64,000 nt of DNA from an uncultured Bacteroidales bacterium (GCA_944325445.1 CALVAG010000002.1:1-64000); one strand, 5' to 3'. Shown: positions 18,835-29,230, numbered from the stretch's first letter. Translations and numbers: made by a program. Notes: generated by a model not told the origin, from the sequence alone.

Positions 18835-20274
18835 ATGGAGAAAAATAACAACAACATAATAGAGGAGATAGCCAATGCCGAATATCGGCACGGCTTTGAA
18901 TCCAAAATAGAACAGGAATTCATTCCCAAAGGGCTTAACGAAGAGATAATCCGTCTGATTTCCAAAAAGAAAAATGAGCCGCAATGGCTTCTGGAGTTCA
19001 GGCTCAATGCATTTGCCAAATGGAAAACCATGAAAATGCCCGATTGGGCGCATCTAGAAATTCCTCCTATAGATTATCAGGATATCATATACTATGCGGC
19101 CCCCGCTCCAAAAAAGGAGACAAAGGAGATAGATCCGCAGCTTGAAGAGACATTCAACAAGTTGGGCATCCCGTTGCATGAACGCAATGTGCTGGCCGGC
19201 GTAGCAGTAGATGCGGTATTCGATTCCGTTTCGGTGAAAACCACATTCAGGGAAACTTTAGCCGAAAAGGGCGTCATTTTCTGTTCATTCTCGGAAGCGG
19301 TAAGAGATTACCCCGATCTGGTAAAGAAGTACCTGGCTTCGGTCGTACCGGCTTCCGACAATTTCTTTGCGGCCCTCAACTCCGCTGTGTTCAGCGACGG
19401 CTCGTTCTGCTATATACCCAAAGGGACACGCTGCCCTATGGAACTGTCGAGCTACTTCAGGATAAATGCAAAAGGCACCGGGCAATTCGAAAGGACACTC
19501 ATTGTAGCCGACGAAGGCTCGTATGTAAGCTATCTCGAAGGATGCACCGCTCCTCAAAGAGATGAAAACCAGCTGCATGCCGCAGTAGTAGAAATTGTGG
19601 TAATGCAAGATGCCGAGGTAAAATATTCGACCGTACAGAACTGGTACCCCGGAGACAGGAACGGCAGGGGAGGAATATACAATTTCGTAACCAAAAGGGG
19701 GATCTGCAAAGGAAATAACAGTAAACTCTTCTGGGCACAGGTAGAGACAGGCTCTGCGATTACATGGAAATACCCGAGCACCATCCTGAAAGGGGACAAT
19801 TCGGTTTCGGAATTCTACTCCGTAGCCGTAACCAACAATTACCAGCAGGCAGATACCGGAACCAAAATGATTCATATAGGCAAAAACACAAAGAGCAGAA
19901 TCATAAGTAAAGGTATCTCCGCCGGATATAGCCAGAACAGCTATCGGGGCCTTGTAAGAATGACAAAAAATGCAGACAATGCCAGAAACTTTTCGCAGTG
20001 CGACAGTCTGCTGCTCGGAGACAAATGCGGCGCCCATACATTCCCGTACATAGAAAATGAAAACAAAAGCGCTGTGGTGGAGCATGAAGCGACGACATCC
20101 AAAATCGGAGAAGACCAGCTTTTCTACTGCAGGCAGCGGGGAATTACTCCGGAAGATGCCGTAGGGCTCATTGTAAACGGTTATGCAAAAGAGGTATTGA
20201 ACAAACTGCCGATGGAATTTGCCGTAGAAGCGCAAAAGTTGCTGCAAGTTTCTTTGGAAGGGAGTGTAGGTTAA
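18835..20274 (+). CDS. sufB: Fe-S cluster assembly protein SufB
   Basis: The 479-aa protein is the scaffold subunit of the SufBCD complex, on which new iron-sulfur clusters are built. The N terminus matches SufB ([20 protein letters not shown] at 32-51, LEFRLNAF). The beta-helix core region includes [36 protein letters not shown] and the C-terminal [19 protein letters not shown]. The length is normal. It heads sufB-pnuC-sufC-sufD. The desulfurase half (sufS, sufE) is about 16-20 kb away on the other strand. Confidence 0.96.
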   Translation: MEKNNNNIIEEIANAEYRHGFESKIEQEFIPKGLNEEIIRLISKKKNEPQWLLEFRLNAFAKWKTMKMPDWAHLEIPPIDYQDIIYYAAPAPKKETKEIDPQLEETFNKLGIPLHERNVLAGVAVDAVFDSVSVKTTFRETLAEKGVIFCSFSEAVRDYPDLVKKYLASVVPASDNFFAALNSAVFSDGSFCYIPKGTRCPMELSSYFRINAKGTGQFERTLIVADEGSYVSYLEGCTAPQRDENQLHAAVVEIVVMQDAEVKYSTVQNWYPGDRNGRGGIYNFVTKRGICKGNNSKLFWAQVETGSAITWKYPSTILKGDNSVSEFYSVAVTNNYQQADTGTKMIHIGKNTKSRIISKGISAGYSQNSYRGLVRMTKNADNARNFSQCDSLLLGDKCGAHTFPYIENENKSAVVEHEATTSKIGEDQLFYCRQRGITPEDAVGLIVNGYAKEVLNKLPMEFAVEAQKLLQVSLEGSVG

Positions 20275-20290
20275 TGAAAAGCAATTGATT

Positions 20291-20941
20291 ATGTTTATAT
20301 TCGATGTAGATTTCACGATTTTAACCATAGGGGGGCAAAACCTGAGCCTTATAGAGCTGCTCTCAACTGTTTCCGGGCTTTCATGCGTCTTTTTGGCCAC
20401 GAGAGGAAAGGTAGCCAATTTCTGGGTCGGTTACCTTTACAATATATTCCTCTTTATCATGTTTGCCCAGAAACATCTCTATTCCAGCATGATGCTGCAG
20501 CCGATATCTCTTGCCATAAATTTTTTCGGCCATTACAGGTGGACGCATCCTAAAGAAGAGGAAAAAGACAAAAGGCAAGAGCTCAGGGTTACCCTTCTTA
20601 CAAACAGAGAGAGAGTTGCCATACTTTGCATCATAGCTGCATTCACATTGCTGTGGGGGCTTTTCCTACAAAACGTACATACATTTATAACTGCATTCCC
20701 GCAGGCAAGACAACCCTATCTGGATGCTTTCGTGACATCATTCATATTGCTTGCCCAATATCTTTCCGCACAAAAGAAACTGGATTGCTGGGGGGCATGG
20801 CTTGTCGTAAATATAATGAACTCCGTACTATATATTTCTGCAGGATTGGTATTCATGCCTTTAGTATGCTTGGGCTATCTGATTCTCGCAGCTTTCGGTT
20901 TTACAATGTGGCGCAAAAAAATGAAAGAGGAACGCGCCTGA
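20291..20941 (+). CDS. pnuC: PnuC-family nicotinamide riboside transporter
   Basis: The ATG at 20291 gives a 216-aa, highly hydrophobic protein with about seven membrane helices. Features of the PnuC family are the N-terminal IELLSTVSGLSCVFLATRGK block, NFWVGYLYNIFLF, the SMMLQPISLAINFFGHYRW segment, and a C-terminal GAWLVVNIMNSVLY helix. PnuC takes up nicotinamide riboside or related vitamin precursors. Its position between sufB and sufC (16-bp and 19-bp gaps) is unusual. No NadR-type kinase or thiamine gene is adjacent, so the substrate cannot be inferred from context. Confidence 0.85.
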   Translation: MFIFDVDFTILTIGGQNLSLIELLSTVSGLSCVFLATRGKVANFWVGYLYNIFLFIMFAQKHLYSSMMLQPISLAINFFGHYRWTHPKEEEKDKRQELRVTLLTNRERVAILCIIAAFTLLWGLFLQNVHTFITAFPQARQPYLDAFVTSFILLAQYLSAQKKLDCWGAWLVVNIMNSVLYISAGLVFMPLVCLGYLILAAFGFTMWRKKMKEERA

Positions 20942-20960
20942 AATTTGAAATTATAAGAAT

Positions 20961-21719
20961 ATGGCAAACTTGATAGATATAAAAGATTTACATGCCTCGA
21001 TAAATGGCAGGGAGATTTTAAAAGGAATAGACCTTACAGTAAATGAGGGTGAAGTACATGCGATAATGGGGCCTAACGGTTCAGGAAAAAGCACCCTTTC
21101 CGCCGTGCTTGCCGGCAAGGAAAATTATACTGTAACCGGCGGCAGCGTTACCTATATGGGTAAAAATCTGTTGGAAATGCAACCTGAAGAGCGTTCATGG
21201 GCCGGCATTTTCCTGGGGTTCCAATATCCCGTAGAGATTCCTGGAGTCACAAATGTGAATTTCATGAAAACAGCTGTAAACGAACATCGCAAACACAATA
21301 ACCTTCCTCCGTTAAGTGCGGCCGAATATCTGAAGCTTATGAGGGAAAAGCTTGCAATAGTCGAAATGGACCCGGCATTCTCCTCAAGGGGAGTGAACGT
21401 CGGGTTTTCCGGAGGGGAAAAGAAGAGAAATGAAATTTTCCAGATGGCCATGCTCGATCCGCGGCTCGCGATATTGGATGAAACAGACAGCGGATTGGAC
21501 GTAGATGCATTGAGAATCGTTGCCAATGGAGTAAACAAACTCAAAAAGAGCACCAACGCCACAATCGTAATAACCCACTACCAAAGATTGCTGGATTATA
21601 TAGTACCGGATATCGTACATGTGCTATACAAAGGGCGCATTATAAAGAGCGCCGGCAAAGAGCTGGCGCTGGAGGTAGAAAAAAGAGGTTATGACTGGCT
21701 GATAAATGAGATTCAATAA
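20961..21719 (+). CDS. sufC: Fe-S cluster assembly ATPase SufC
   Basis: The 252-aa ABC-type ATPase drives conformational change in SufBCD. Walker A is GPNGSGKSTL (residues 37-46), the signature is FSGGEKKRNE, and Walker B is LAILDETDSGLD. The length is typical. Its stop overlaps the sufD start (TAATG), consistent with coupled translation. Confidence 0.97.
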   Translation: MANLIDIKDLHASINGREILKGIDLTVNEGEVHAIMGPNGSGKSTLSAVLAGKENYTVTGGSVTYMGKNLLEMQPEERSWAGIFLGFQYPVEIPGVTNVNFMKTAVNEHRKHNNLPPLSAAEYLKLMREKLAIVEMDPAFSSRGVNVGFSGGEKKRNEIFQMAMLDPRLAILDETDSGLDVDALRIVANGVNKLKKSTNATIVITHYQRLLDYIVPDIVHVLYKGRIIKSAGKELALEVEKRGYDWLINEIQ

Positions 21720-22744
21720 TGAAGAATTATATCTATACTCCACGTGCAGATTATTTCAAGTGCAGGGTGCCTCTCAAAGAGGCCCATCAGGCATTCGTCG
21801 TAGACGGACAACTGCAGCAGGACGAAAACTCCGCACTGCAGAGGGGAGAAAACGGCAAAGGGTACAATGTCGTTTTTAAAAGAAATATGCACGCAGGACA
21901 GATTCTGCAGATTATCTCTGTACGAAGTCACGATCTGGAAAATACTCTGGAATATAAAAACTCCATAACAGTGGAGGAAAACTCCGAAGCCTCGCTGCTG
22001 CTCTGTTTCCACACTTTCACGATGAACGGATTCGAAACGAAAGAAGAGCTGGACATAGATATAGCACAGAGCGGGAGGCTTGATCTTATAATCATGCAGA
22101 ATGAGCATAACAAATCCTGCCACAATACAGCGATAAATATAACAATGGGGCGTGATGCCATATGCAAGATACATGTAATAACACTGCATGGCGGAAAAAT
22201 CGGCAATGAAATAAATATCGCCCTTAACGGCAAGGGGGGCGAATGCAACCTGCACGGGCTCTATCTTGCCGGAGGGAAACAGGAGATTTCGAACCGCGTA
22301 AACATATACCACAACGCAGGAGAATGCAAAAGCAACCAGCTTTTCAAGGGGATTCTGGACGGAGAAGCCATAACCCGTTTCAGCGGAACCATTTATGTAG
22401 AAAAGGGAGCCCAGAAGACAGAAGCGTATCAGGCAAACAACAATCTGCTGGCATCCGATGGGGCGACAGCCTATACAAAGCCTCATCTGGAAATATACGC
22501 AGACGATGTAAAATGCTCGCACGGCGCTACCATAGGCAGCCTCAACGAAGACGAGCTTTTTTATATGCGTTCGCGCGGAATAAGTCTCGATGAAGCCAAA
22601 CTTCTTCAACAACAAGCCTTTGCAAATGCTACTATTGAAGATATAGCCAACTCGGAATTAAGAGAGCGCCTTACCTCATTGGTAGAAAGCAGGCTCAGAG
22701 GGGAGTTTTCTGATTGCGAAAAGTGCGACAGACATTGCTGTTAG
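21719..22744 (+). CDS. sufD: Fe-S cluster assembly protein SufD
   Basis: The 341-aa protein is the SufB paralog that completes SufBC2D. The beta-helix core and the conserved C-terminal region HGATIGSLNEDELFYMRSRG (about 265-284) are clear. The N-terminal part is short, as is common in Bacteroidota. The protein ends in a cysteine-rich tail (CEKCDRHCC), which could bind a metal, though this is speculative. It is the last gene of the operon; no strong hairpin follows before the nrdJ promoter. Confidence 0.93.
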   Translation: MKNYIYTPRADYFKCRVPLKEAHQAFVVDGQLQQDENSALQRGENGKGYNVVFKRNMHAGQILQIISVRSHDLENTLEYKNSITVEENSEASLLLCFHTFTMNGFETKEELDIDIAQSGRLDLIIMQNEHNKSCHNTAINITMGRDAICKIHVITLHGGKIGNEINIALNGKGGECNLHGLYLAGGKQEISNRVNIYHNAGECKSNQLFKGILDGEAITRFSGTIYVEKGAQKTEAYQANNNLLASDGATAYTKPHLEIYADDVKCSHGATIGSLNEDELFYMRSRGISLDEAKLLQQQAFANATIEDIANSELRERLTSLVESRLRGEFSDCEKCDRHCC

Positions 22745-22755
22745 CCGCATGTTAT

Positions 22756-22763
22756 TATTTTTG
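22756..22763 (+). promoter_or_regulatory. Promoter -7 box of the ribonucleotide reductase gene
   Basis: TATTTTTG overlaps by two bases a TGTTGATAA 9-mer (22762-22770), the reverse complement of a DnaA-box-like TTATCAACA. The implied leader is about 120 nt. Confidence 0.45.
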
Positions 22764-22770
22764 TTGATAA
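22762..22770 (-). other. DnaA-box-like 9-mer at the nrdJ promoter
   Basis: TTATCAACA on the minus strand overlaps the end of the predicted -7 box. It is the same 9-mer class as the cluster at 62.3 kb. Confidence 0.35.
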
Positions 22771-22888
22771 CTATTCCTGCCCTCTCCTATTTTTCTCTAT
22801 AAAATCGCATAACTTGCGCAATATATTCTCTCTTTCACAGGAGGAGAGCGAGGTTGTTATCACTATTCATTTTCAAATATTTATTGTA

Positions 22889-25408
22889 ATGAAAACCTAC
22901 ACCAATAAAGAAGCGCTGGAAGCGAGCATCGAATATTTCAAAGGAGACGAACTTGCCGCATCGGTCTGGGTCGGCAAATATGCCATGAAAGATTCGCTGG
23001 GCAATCTTTACGAAAAATCTCCGGAACAAATGCATAGAAGACTCGCGAAAGAGTTCGCCAGAATCGAGGCGAAATATGCGAATCCAATGAGCGAAGACGA
23101 AATATTTGAACTGTTGAAGGATTTCAAATATGTCATTCCGCAAGGAGGCCCTATGGCCGGAATAGGCAACGACCATCAGATCGCTTCGCTCTCCAACTGC
23201 TTCGTAATAGGCAATGAGGGAGAATCGGACTCTTACGGAGGAATCATGAAAATAGATGAAGAGCAGGTTCAGCTTATGAAAAGGCGTGGTGGAGTAGGAC
23301 ACGACCTTTCCCATATAAGGCCTGCCGGCAGTCCGGTTCTTAACAGCGCCCTTACCTCGACAGGAGTCGTTCCGTTCATGGAGCGTTATTCCAACTCCAC
23401 AAGGGAGGTTGCACAAGACGGAAGGCGCGGAGCCCTCATGCTCTCCATCTCCATCAAGCATCCCGATGCAGAGGCATTCATCGATGCAAAAATGGAACAG
23501 GGGAAAGTTACGGGAGCCAATGTTTCCGTAAAGATAGATGACGAATTCATGAGAGCGGCCCTCAACGGAGAATCCTATACGCAACAATATCCCATAAATA
23601 GTGAAAACCCTAAAGTAAAAAAGAGCATAAGTGCCTCACAGTTATGGCAGAAAATAATCCATAACGCGTGGAAATCCGCAGAACCGGGCGTACTTTTCTG
23701 GGATACCGTCATCAGGGAATCGGTTGCAGACTGCTATTCCGATTTGGGATATAAGACAGTGAGTACTAACCCGTGCGGAGAAATTCCTTTGTGTCCGTAC
23801 GATTCATGCCGCCTTATAGCAATGAATCTCTACTCTTATGTCGAGAATCCGTTCACTCCGTTGGCGACATTCAACTTCCAGCTCTTTAAAGAGCATGTCA
23901 TAAAGGCCATGCGCCTGATGGATGACCTTGTAGACCTCGAAATGGAAAAAATCGAAGCGATACTCGACAAGGTACAGTCAGACCCTGAAAGCGACAATAT
24001 CAAGAGAACCGAGATAGAATTGTGGCAAAAAATAAAAAGCAAATCTCTCGGAGGAAGAAGGACAGGGCTTGGAATTACTGCAGAGGGAGATATGCTGGCC
24101 GCGCTCGGCTACAGATATGGAGACGACAAGGCCATTGCATTTGCCGTGGAAGTTCAGAAGACGCTTGCCGTAAGCGCATACCGTTCATCTGTAATCATGG
24201 CGAAAGAGAGAGGGGCATTCCCTATTTACGATGCAAAAAGGGAAGAACATAACCCTATGATAGACAGAGTAAGGGATGCCGACAGCGCGCTTTATAAAGA
24301 TATGGTAAAATATGGCAGAAGAAATATCTCCATGCTTACCATCGCGCCGACCGGTACGACCAGCCTCATGACTCAGACCACATCGGGAATCGAACCGGTA
24401 TTCCTTCCGTTCTATGTAAGAAGAAAAAAGGTGAATCCCAACGACAAGAATGTAAAGATATCCGTCAAGGACGAGGTAGGGGATTGCTTTGAAGAATATT
24501 ATGTATTCCACCATAAATTTCTCACATGGTGTGAAATCCAGGGTTACAAGCCGGAAGAGGTCAAGAGCATGAGCTCAGACCAGATAAATCAGCTGGTGGA
24601 GAAGTCTCCATACCATAAGGCCACATCTGCCGATATAGACTGGGTCGCAAAGGTAAAAATGCAGGGAAGCATCCAGAAATGGGTAGACCATTCTATAAGC
24701 GTAACCGTCAATCTGCCCAATTCGGTAACGGAAAAACTTGTCGCCGAGGTCTATAAAACCGCATGGGAGGTCGGATGCAAGGGAGTTACCGTCTATAGAG
24801 AAGGCTCAAGAACAGGCGTTCTGGTCGCAGCAAAAGAGGAGAAGAAATCCGTCCTCGGTCCTAAAATCCGCCCTAAGACACTCGAAGCAGATGTAATCCG
24901 TTTCCTCAACGGAAAAGAGCATTGGATAGCCCTTATCGGTAAAATGAACGGAGCGCCATATGAAATCTTCACCGGTCTTCTGGACGAAGATTCCCGCAGC
25001 ATTCCAAAGGGAGTAAGCCAGGGATTCATCGTTAAGGAGCGCGATATCAAAACCGGAAAAAGCCGCTACGATTTTCATTTCATAGACAAATACGGATATA
25101 CAAATATCATCGGAGGTATTTCGCATATGTTCAACAAGGAGTATTGGAATTATGCGAAACTCATTTCAGGTGTCCTGAGACACGGAATGCCCATTGTAGA
25201 TGTAATAAATCTCATAAACGGCCTGGAACTCGACAGCGAAGCCATAAACACATGGAAAAACGGAGTCGAGAGAAGTTTGAAGAGGTATATACCGGACGGG
25301 ACTAAAGATGATACCGGTAAAAAATGTCCGAAATGCCAAAGCGACGACCTGATATATCAGGAAGGATGTCTGGTCTGCAAGAACTGCGGCTATTCCAAAT
25401 GCGGCTAA
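22889..25408 (+). CDS. nrdJ: Adenosylcobalamin-dependent ribonucleotide reductase (class II)
   Basis: The enzyme makes deoxyribonucleotides using a B12-derived radical and no oxygen. I chose the ATG at 22889 (MKTYTNKEAL), giving 839 aa; the longer frame reads into the promoter region. Core motifs are SLSNCFVIG (redox Cys), RRGGVGHDLSHIRP, STNPCGEIPLCPYDSCRL (radical Cys and partner), and TIAPTGTTSLMTQTTSGIEP. The C terminus carries a zinc-ribbon-like CxxC...CxxC (CPKCQ, CLVCKNC) and terminal Cys-Gly, likely for re-reduction. No cobalamin riboswitch fold was seen in the 144-nt upstream gap. Confidence 0.93.
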   Translation: MKTYTNKEALEASIEYFKGDELAASVWVGKYAMKDSLGNLYEKSPEQMHRRLAKEFARIEAKYANPMSEDEIFELLKDFKYVIPQGGPMAGIGNDHQIASLSNCFVIGNEGESDSYGGIMKIDEEQVQLMKRRGGVGHDLSHIRPAGSPVLNSALTSTGVVPFMERYSNSTREVAQDGRRGALMLSISIKHPDAEAFIDAKMEQGKVTGANVSVKIDDEFMRAALNGESYTQQYPINSENPKVKKSISASQLWQKIIHNAWKSAEPGVLFWDTVIRESVADCYSDLGYKTVSTNPCGEIPLCPYDSCRLIAMNLYSYVENPFTPLATFNFQLFKEHVIKAMRLMDDLVDLEMEKIEAILDKVQSDPESDNIKRTEIELWQKIKSKSLGGRRTGLGITAEGDMLAALGYRYGDDKAIAFAVEVQKTLAVSAYRSSVIMAKERGAFPIYDAKREEHNPMIDRVRDADSALYKDMVKYGRRNISMLTIAPTGTTSLMTQTTSGIEPVFLPFYVRRKKVNPNDKNVKISVKDEVGDCFEEYYVFHHKFLTWCEIQGYKPEEVKSMSSDQINQLVEKSPYHKATSADIDWVAKVKMQGSIQKWVDHSISVTVNLPNSVTEKLVAEVYKTAWEVGCKGVTVYREGSRTGVLVAAKEEKKSVLGPKIRPKTLEADVIRFLNGKEHWIALIGKMNGAPYEIFTGLLDEDSRSIPKGVSQGFIVKERDIKTGKSRYDFHFIDKYGYTNIIGGISHMFNKEYWNYAKLISGVLRHGMPIVDVINLINGLELDSEAINTWKNGVERSLKRYIPDGTKDDTGKKCPKCQSDDLIYQEGCLVCKNCGYSKCG

Positions 25409-25426
25409 CAGATAGCGGAAAAGGAA

Positions 25427-26194
25427 ATGATACTCTATCCCAACGCCAAAATAAACATAGGGCTTAAAATACTCAATAAACGGGACGACGGGTTCCACAA
25501 TATAGAGACACTCTTTTATCCCATAGAGCTTGCAGATATATTGGAAATTGTGGAATCGGAAACTGTTTCAATGAAAGAGTACGGGATAGATATTCCGGGC
25601 AGAAGCGAAGAGAACATATGCATAAAGGCATATAACCTTCTTAGACAAGATTTCGACATACCTCCTGTAGAGATAAATCTTTATAAGAAGATTCCTGTAG
25701 GTGCAGGACTCGGAGGAGGCTCGTCGGACGGCGCCCATACGATTCTGCTGCTCGATACATTGTTCAATCTAAATCTTACACATAACCAGAAGGTGCGGTA
25801 CGCTTCCAGATTGGGAAGCGACTGCCCTTTTTTTATCGAAAACCGCCCGATGCTCGGTTACGGGAAGGGAGAAAAACTGGAACCGTTCGATCCTGCTCTC
25901 GGGAGATATGCCATAAAACTGATTACTCCTCCATGCTTTGTCTCAACGGCGGAAGCATACAGGGGGGTCGTTCCAAGAGACAAGCGGGACAACATAAACG
26001 ACGCTCCATTGTGCGAACTTCTGCAAAAGCCTGTGGAACAATGGAAAAACCATGTAGTAAACGATTTCGAAGAGAGCGTTTTCAAAAGGTATCCCCAACT
26101 TGCAGAATATAAAGAGAATCTATATAAAGAAGGCGCACTCTACGCCTCTATGAGCGGCAGCGGATCTTCGCTTTTCGGCATTTTCCAAAAATAG
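25427..26194 (+). CDS. ispE: 4-diphosphocytidyl-2-C-methyl-D-erythritol kinase
   Basis: The 255-aa GHMP kinase acts in the MEP route of isoprenoid synthesis. It has the N-terminal PNAKINIGLKILNKRDDGFH block (residues 4-23), the ATP-binding glycine loop PVGAGLGGGSSDGA (near 90-103), and the C-terminal SGSGSSLFG. It lies 18 bases after nrdJ and is likely co-transcribed with it. It converges on the FtsX-type gene. Confidence 0.96.
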   Translation: MILYPNAKINIGLKILNKRDDGFHNIETLFYPIELADILEIVESETVSMKEYGIDIPGRSEENICIKAYNLLRQDFDIPPVEINLYKKIPVGAGLGGGSSDGAHTILLLDTLFNLNLTHNQKVRYASRLGSDCPFFIENRPMLGYGKGEKLEPFDPALGRYAIKLITPPCFVSTAEAYRGVVPRDKRDNINDAPLCELLQKPVEQWKNHVVNDFEESVFKRYPQLAEYKENLYKEGALYASMSGSGSSLFGIFQK

Positions 26195-26197
26195 GCA

Positions 26198-26234
26198 CAA
26201 AAAAAAGGGCGCCTCTCTGCTACAAAAGGAACCC
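26198..26234 (-). terminator. Terminator of the tyrS-rbfA-permease operon
   Basis: On the minus strand a hairpin GGGTTCCTTTT / GAGAGGCGCCC with loop GTAGCA (one mismatch, several G-T pairs) is followed by a run of eight or more T. It sits about 90 nt past the permease stop. Confidence 0.6.
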
Positions 26235-26323
26235 TTCTTTGTGTACTAAAACCTAAACCTACATCTAAAAGATGCAAGAAGGCCATATTTTGTTGCATGG
26301 CTATGCCAAAAAAACGCAATTTT

Positions 26324-27520
26324 TTATTCTTTTCTGCTAACCGGCAGAATAGCAATCAGATATCCTATTATTGCTATTCCGGTAAATGTTATTATGACAT
26401 CGGTAAAGCGGACTTCCACCGGATATTGGTTTATAATATAGTTTCCGGGCAGCGATATCAGGCCGTACTCCTTTTGCAGATAGCAGAGCAGCAATCCGAT
26501 GATTATTCCTACTGCCGCCCCTATAAGTGATATGAGCCATCCCTGCAGCACAAAAATTCTTGAGACAAGCTTACGCGATGCGCCTATGGCACGATATGTC
26601 TCCATATCGGAACGCTTGTCTATTATAAGCATCGAAAGCGAACCGAAGATGTTTACGGAGATGATTATTATAACGAAAAAGAGTATTAAAAAGACGGCGA
26701 ACCGCTCCGAGCGCATCATTTTATAGAGCGTCTCGTTCTGCTCATACCTGTTCTTGACGACATATCCTCCGTGCATGTCGGCCCGTTCCAACAGTTCCGC
26801 AAGCTCCTTTTCCACCCTATTTGCATCTCCCGGATCCTTAAGGTACAATTCCAGTGAATTTACCTCCGACGGGGCATATCCCAACAGGCTCCTTGCTATG
26901 GAAATAGGCACGAATAGTCCGTTCTGGTCGAATTCCTTATCCATCGAGATGATTCCCGAGGGATAAAGGGTCGCCGTATTTAGAGCCATGCCCCCGCTCT
27001 CCGTATCCGGGAAATAGAGTTCCAAAGACTCAAGAAACCTTGTTCGCAGACGCAATTGGGCGGCAAGTTCGACTCCTACTACCGCATGAGGTATCTCACC
27101 GCGCATAAGGGAAAAATCCCCTTCCGCAAGCTCTTCATCCACTCCGCTTTCCGCACCGTAAAGAGAATCTACGCCCACTATGGTCGCAATGGATTCCCTG
27201 TCTCCATAGCTCAAAAAAATATACTCCTCCACTACTGGAGCCACATATCTGAAATCATCCGTTTCAAAAAGATGCAGAATCTGCCTTTCATCGGTAGAAA
27301 AACTCTTCCCCCTTGCTGCCGTAACTACAAAATCCGGCTGATGCTTCTCGTAAAAGGATTTGATAATGGAATCGAAACCGTTATATACGGAAAGTATGAC
27401 TATCAAAGCCATACTTCCTATACAGATTCCTATCGCACTTATTATGGAAATAATGTTTATAACGTTGTGCGACTTTTTTGAAAAAAGATAACGCTTTGCT
27501 ATGAAAAACGGAAGGTGCAC
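26324..27520 (-). CDS. FtsX-like ABC transporter permease (LolC/LolE type)
   Basis: The 398-aa protein begins with the MHLPFFIAKRYLFSKKSHNVI pattern of Bacteroidota lipoprotein-release permeases. It has four predicted membrane helices: about 20-45, then 265-290, 315-340 and 360-385, the last three forming the FtsX core. A large periplasmic domain lies between the first and second. It probably extracts lipoproteins or another envelope cargo with an ATPase encoded elsewhere; no ATPase gene is adjacent. It is last in a minus-strand run behind rbfA (4-bp gap). Confidence 0.88.
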   Translation of the reverse strand: MHLPFFIAKRYLFSKKSHNVINIISIISAIGICIGSMALIVILSVYNGFDSIIKSFYEKHQPDFVVTAARGKSFSTDERQILHLFETDDFRYVAPVVEEYIFLSYGDRESIATIVGVDSLYGAESGVDEELAEGDFSLMRGEIPHAVVGVELAAQLRLRTRFLESLELYFPDTESGGMALNTATLYPSGIISMDKEFDQNGLFVPISIARSLLGYAPSEVNSLELYLKDPGDANRVEKELAELLERADMHGGYVVKNRYEQNETLYKMMRSERFAVFLILFFVIIIISVNIFGSLSMLIIDKRSDMETYRAIGASRKLVSRIFVLQGWLISLIGAAVGIIIGLLLCYLQKEYGLISLPGNYIINQYPVEVRFTDVIITFTGIAIIGYLIAILPVSRKE

Positions 27521-27524
27521 ATCA

Positions 27525-27869
27525 TTACTTTTTTAGAAGTTCGTCTATATGCTCCGCGTAGTCCAAAGAGGTATCGAGGAAAAATAGCAGTTCCGGAACT
27601 ATCCTGAGCTGTTTTGCCACCAGCCTGCCCAACTCCCCTCTGAGCTGCTTTACGGAATTCCGGATAATCTCCATAACCTGCTCTGCCTTGGATGAGGGGA
27701 AAATGCTTACATAGACCTTCGCCTGCGAAAGATCGGGAGTAACCCTGACCTCGCTCACAGTCACCATTGCACCATTGTACGCCGCCATACCCTTGCTGCG
27801 GATTATCTCCGCCAAATCGCGTTGCAATTGCCTTGCTATTTTCTGCTGTCTGGTACTTTCACCCTCCAT
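27525..27869 (-). CDS. rbfA: Ribosome-binding factor A
   Basis: The 114-aa KH-type protein assists late maturation of the 30S subunit. The N-terminal STRQQKIARQLQRDLAEII and the central VSEVRVTPDLSQAKVYVSIF are family signatures. It sits between tyrS (14-bp gap) and the permease gene. Confidence 0.93.
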   Translation of the reverse strand: MEGESTRQQKIARQLQRDLAEIIRSKGMAAYNGAMVTVSEVRVTPDLSQAKVYVSIFPSSKAEQVMEIIRNSVKQLRGELGRLVAKQLRIVPELLFFLDTSLDYAEHIDELLKK

Positions 27870-27883
27870 AAGCCCTCCTGTTT

Positions 27884-29173
27884 TTAAATGAATTTCAGTA
27901 TAAAGTAGTTCTTCTTTCCCTTCTGGACCAGAATATATTTGCCGTTTATCAGATAATCTGCAGAGAGAGCGCCGTTGATATCCGTATACTTCTCTTTGTT
28001 GATGCTCAATCCGTTTGCCTGTATCATTTTACGGCACTCGCCCTTCGAAGGGAAAACCTTGGAATCCACAGCCAGAAGGTTCAGAATATCGGTACCGAGT
28101 TTCTCTTTTGGAAGTTCAAATTGCGGCACCCCTTCGAATACCGAAAGGAAAGTACGTTCATCCAGCTTTTTAAGCGCATCGGAAGTCGCATTCCCGAAAA
28201 GAATGCCGGATGCCTCTACCGCCTTCCGATACTCCTGCTCTCCATGAACCATGGTAGTCACCTCTTTGGCCAACATCTTTTGGAGTATCCTCAAATGAGG
28301 CTCCTTTTCGTGCTGCTCTATGGCCTGCTCTATCTCCTCCCGGGTAAGCATTGTAAATATCTTTATATATTTCTTGGCATCGTCGTCGCTGACATTCATC
28401 CAGAACTGATAAAAAGCGTAAGGAGAGGTATAATTTGCATCGAGCCAGACATTGCCCGATTCTGTCTTGCCGAACTTTCCGCCGTCTGCCTTTGTTATAA
28501 GAGGACATACAAGGGCATAAGCTTCATTGCCCGTAATTCTCCGGATAAGTTCCGTTCCGGTAGTTATGTTGCCCCATTGGTCGCTTCCGCCCATCTGCAG
28601 CTTGCAGTTCTCATGTTTGTTCAGGTAGAGAAAATCGTAACCCTGTATCAACTGATACGAAAACTCCGTAAATGACAAGCCCTCGCGCGCCTCGCCGCTG
28701 AGTCTCTTCTGCACGCTGTCCTTGCTCATCATATAGTTTACTGTTATATGTTTTCCTATATCGCGTATAAAATCCAGAAAAAGATAATCTTTCATCCAAT
28801 CATAATTGTTTACCATAACCGCCGCGTTCGGTCTGTCCGAGTTGAAATCCAGAAATCTGGACAGCTGTTTCTTGATAGCCTCCTGATTATGGCGCAGCGT
28901 CTCCGCCGAGAGCAGGTTACGCTCCGCATTTTTCATCGAAGGATCCCCGATCATACCGGTTGCACCGCCCACCAGAACATAGGGCTTATGGCCGCAATTC
29001 TGAAAATGTTTAAGAATCATTACGCTTACAAGATGGCCTATATGGAGAGAATCTGCAGTAGGGTCTATCCCGACATAGCCTGCGGTCTGCTCTTTCATAA
29101 GTTGCTCTTCTGTTCCGGGCATTACAGTATGAATCATGCCCCTCCACGTAAGTTCTTCAATAAAATTCTTCAT
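27884..29173 (-). CDS. tyrS: Tyrosyl-tRNA synthetase
   Basis: The 429-aa class I synthetase charges tRNA-Tyr. It shows HIGH-type DSLHIGHLV (about 40-48), the tyrosine-binding [20 protein letters not shown], and KMSKS-type KFGKTES. The C-terminal S4 RNA-binding domain (about 360-429) is complete. It heads tyrS-rbfA-permease. No T-box or other leader fold is visible. Confidence 0.97.
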   Translation of the reverse strand: MKNFIEELTWRGMIHTVMPGTEEQLMKEQTAGYVGIDPTADSLHIGHLVSVMILKHFQNCGHKPYVLVGGATGMIGDPSMKNAERNLLSAETLRHNQEAIKKQLSRFLDFNSDRPNAAVMVNNYDWMKDYLFLDFIRDIGKHITVNYMMSKDSVQKRLSGEAREGLSFTEFSYQLIQGYDFLYLNKHENCKLQMGGSDQWGNITTGTELIRRITGNEAYALVCPLITKADGGKFGKTESGNVWLDANYTSPYAFYQFWMNVSDDDAKKYIKIFTMLTREEIEQAIEQHEKEPHLRILQKMLAKEVTTMVHGEQEYRKAVEASGILFGNATSDALKKLDERTFLSVFEGVPQFELPKEKLGTDILNLLAVDSKVFPSKGECRKMIQANGLSINKEKYTDINGALSADYLINGKYILVQKGKKNYFILKFI

Positions 29174-29230
29174 CGAATGATACTTTTAAAATCTTTTTGA
29201 CAGTTATTTATAAATGGTTATAACGGTCTG

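Noticed and set aside
22745..22888. Cobalamin riboswitch before the B12-dependent ribonucleotide reductase
   Set aside because: The 144-base gap is too short for the usual fold and lacks the B12-box sequence.
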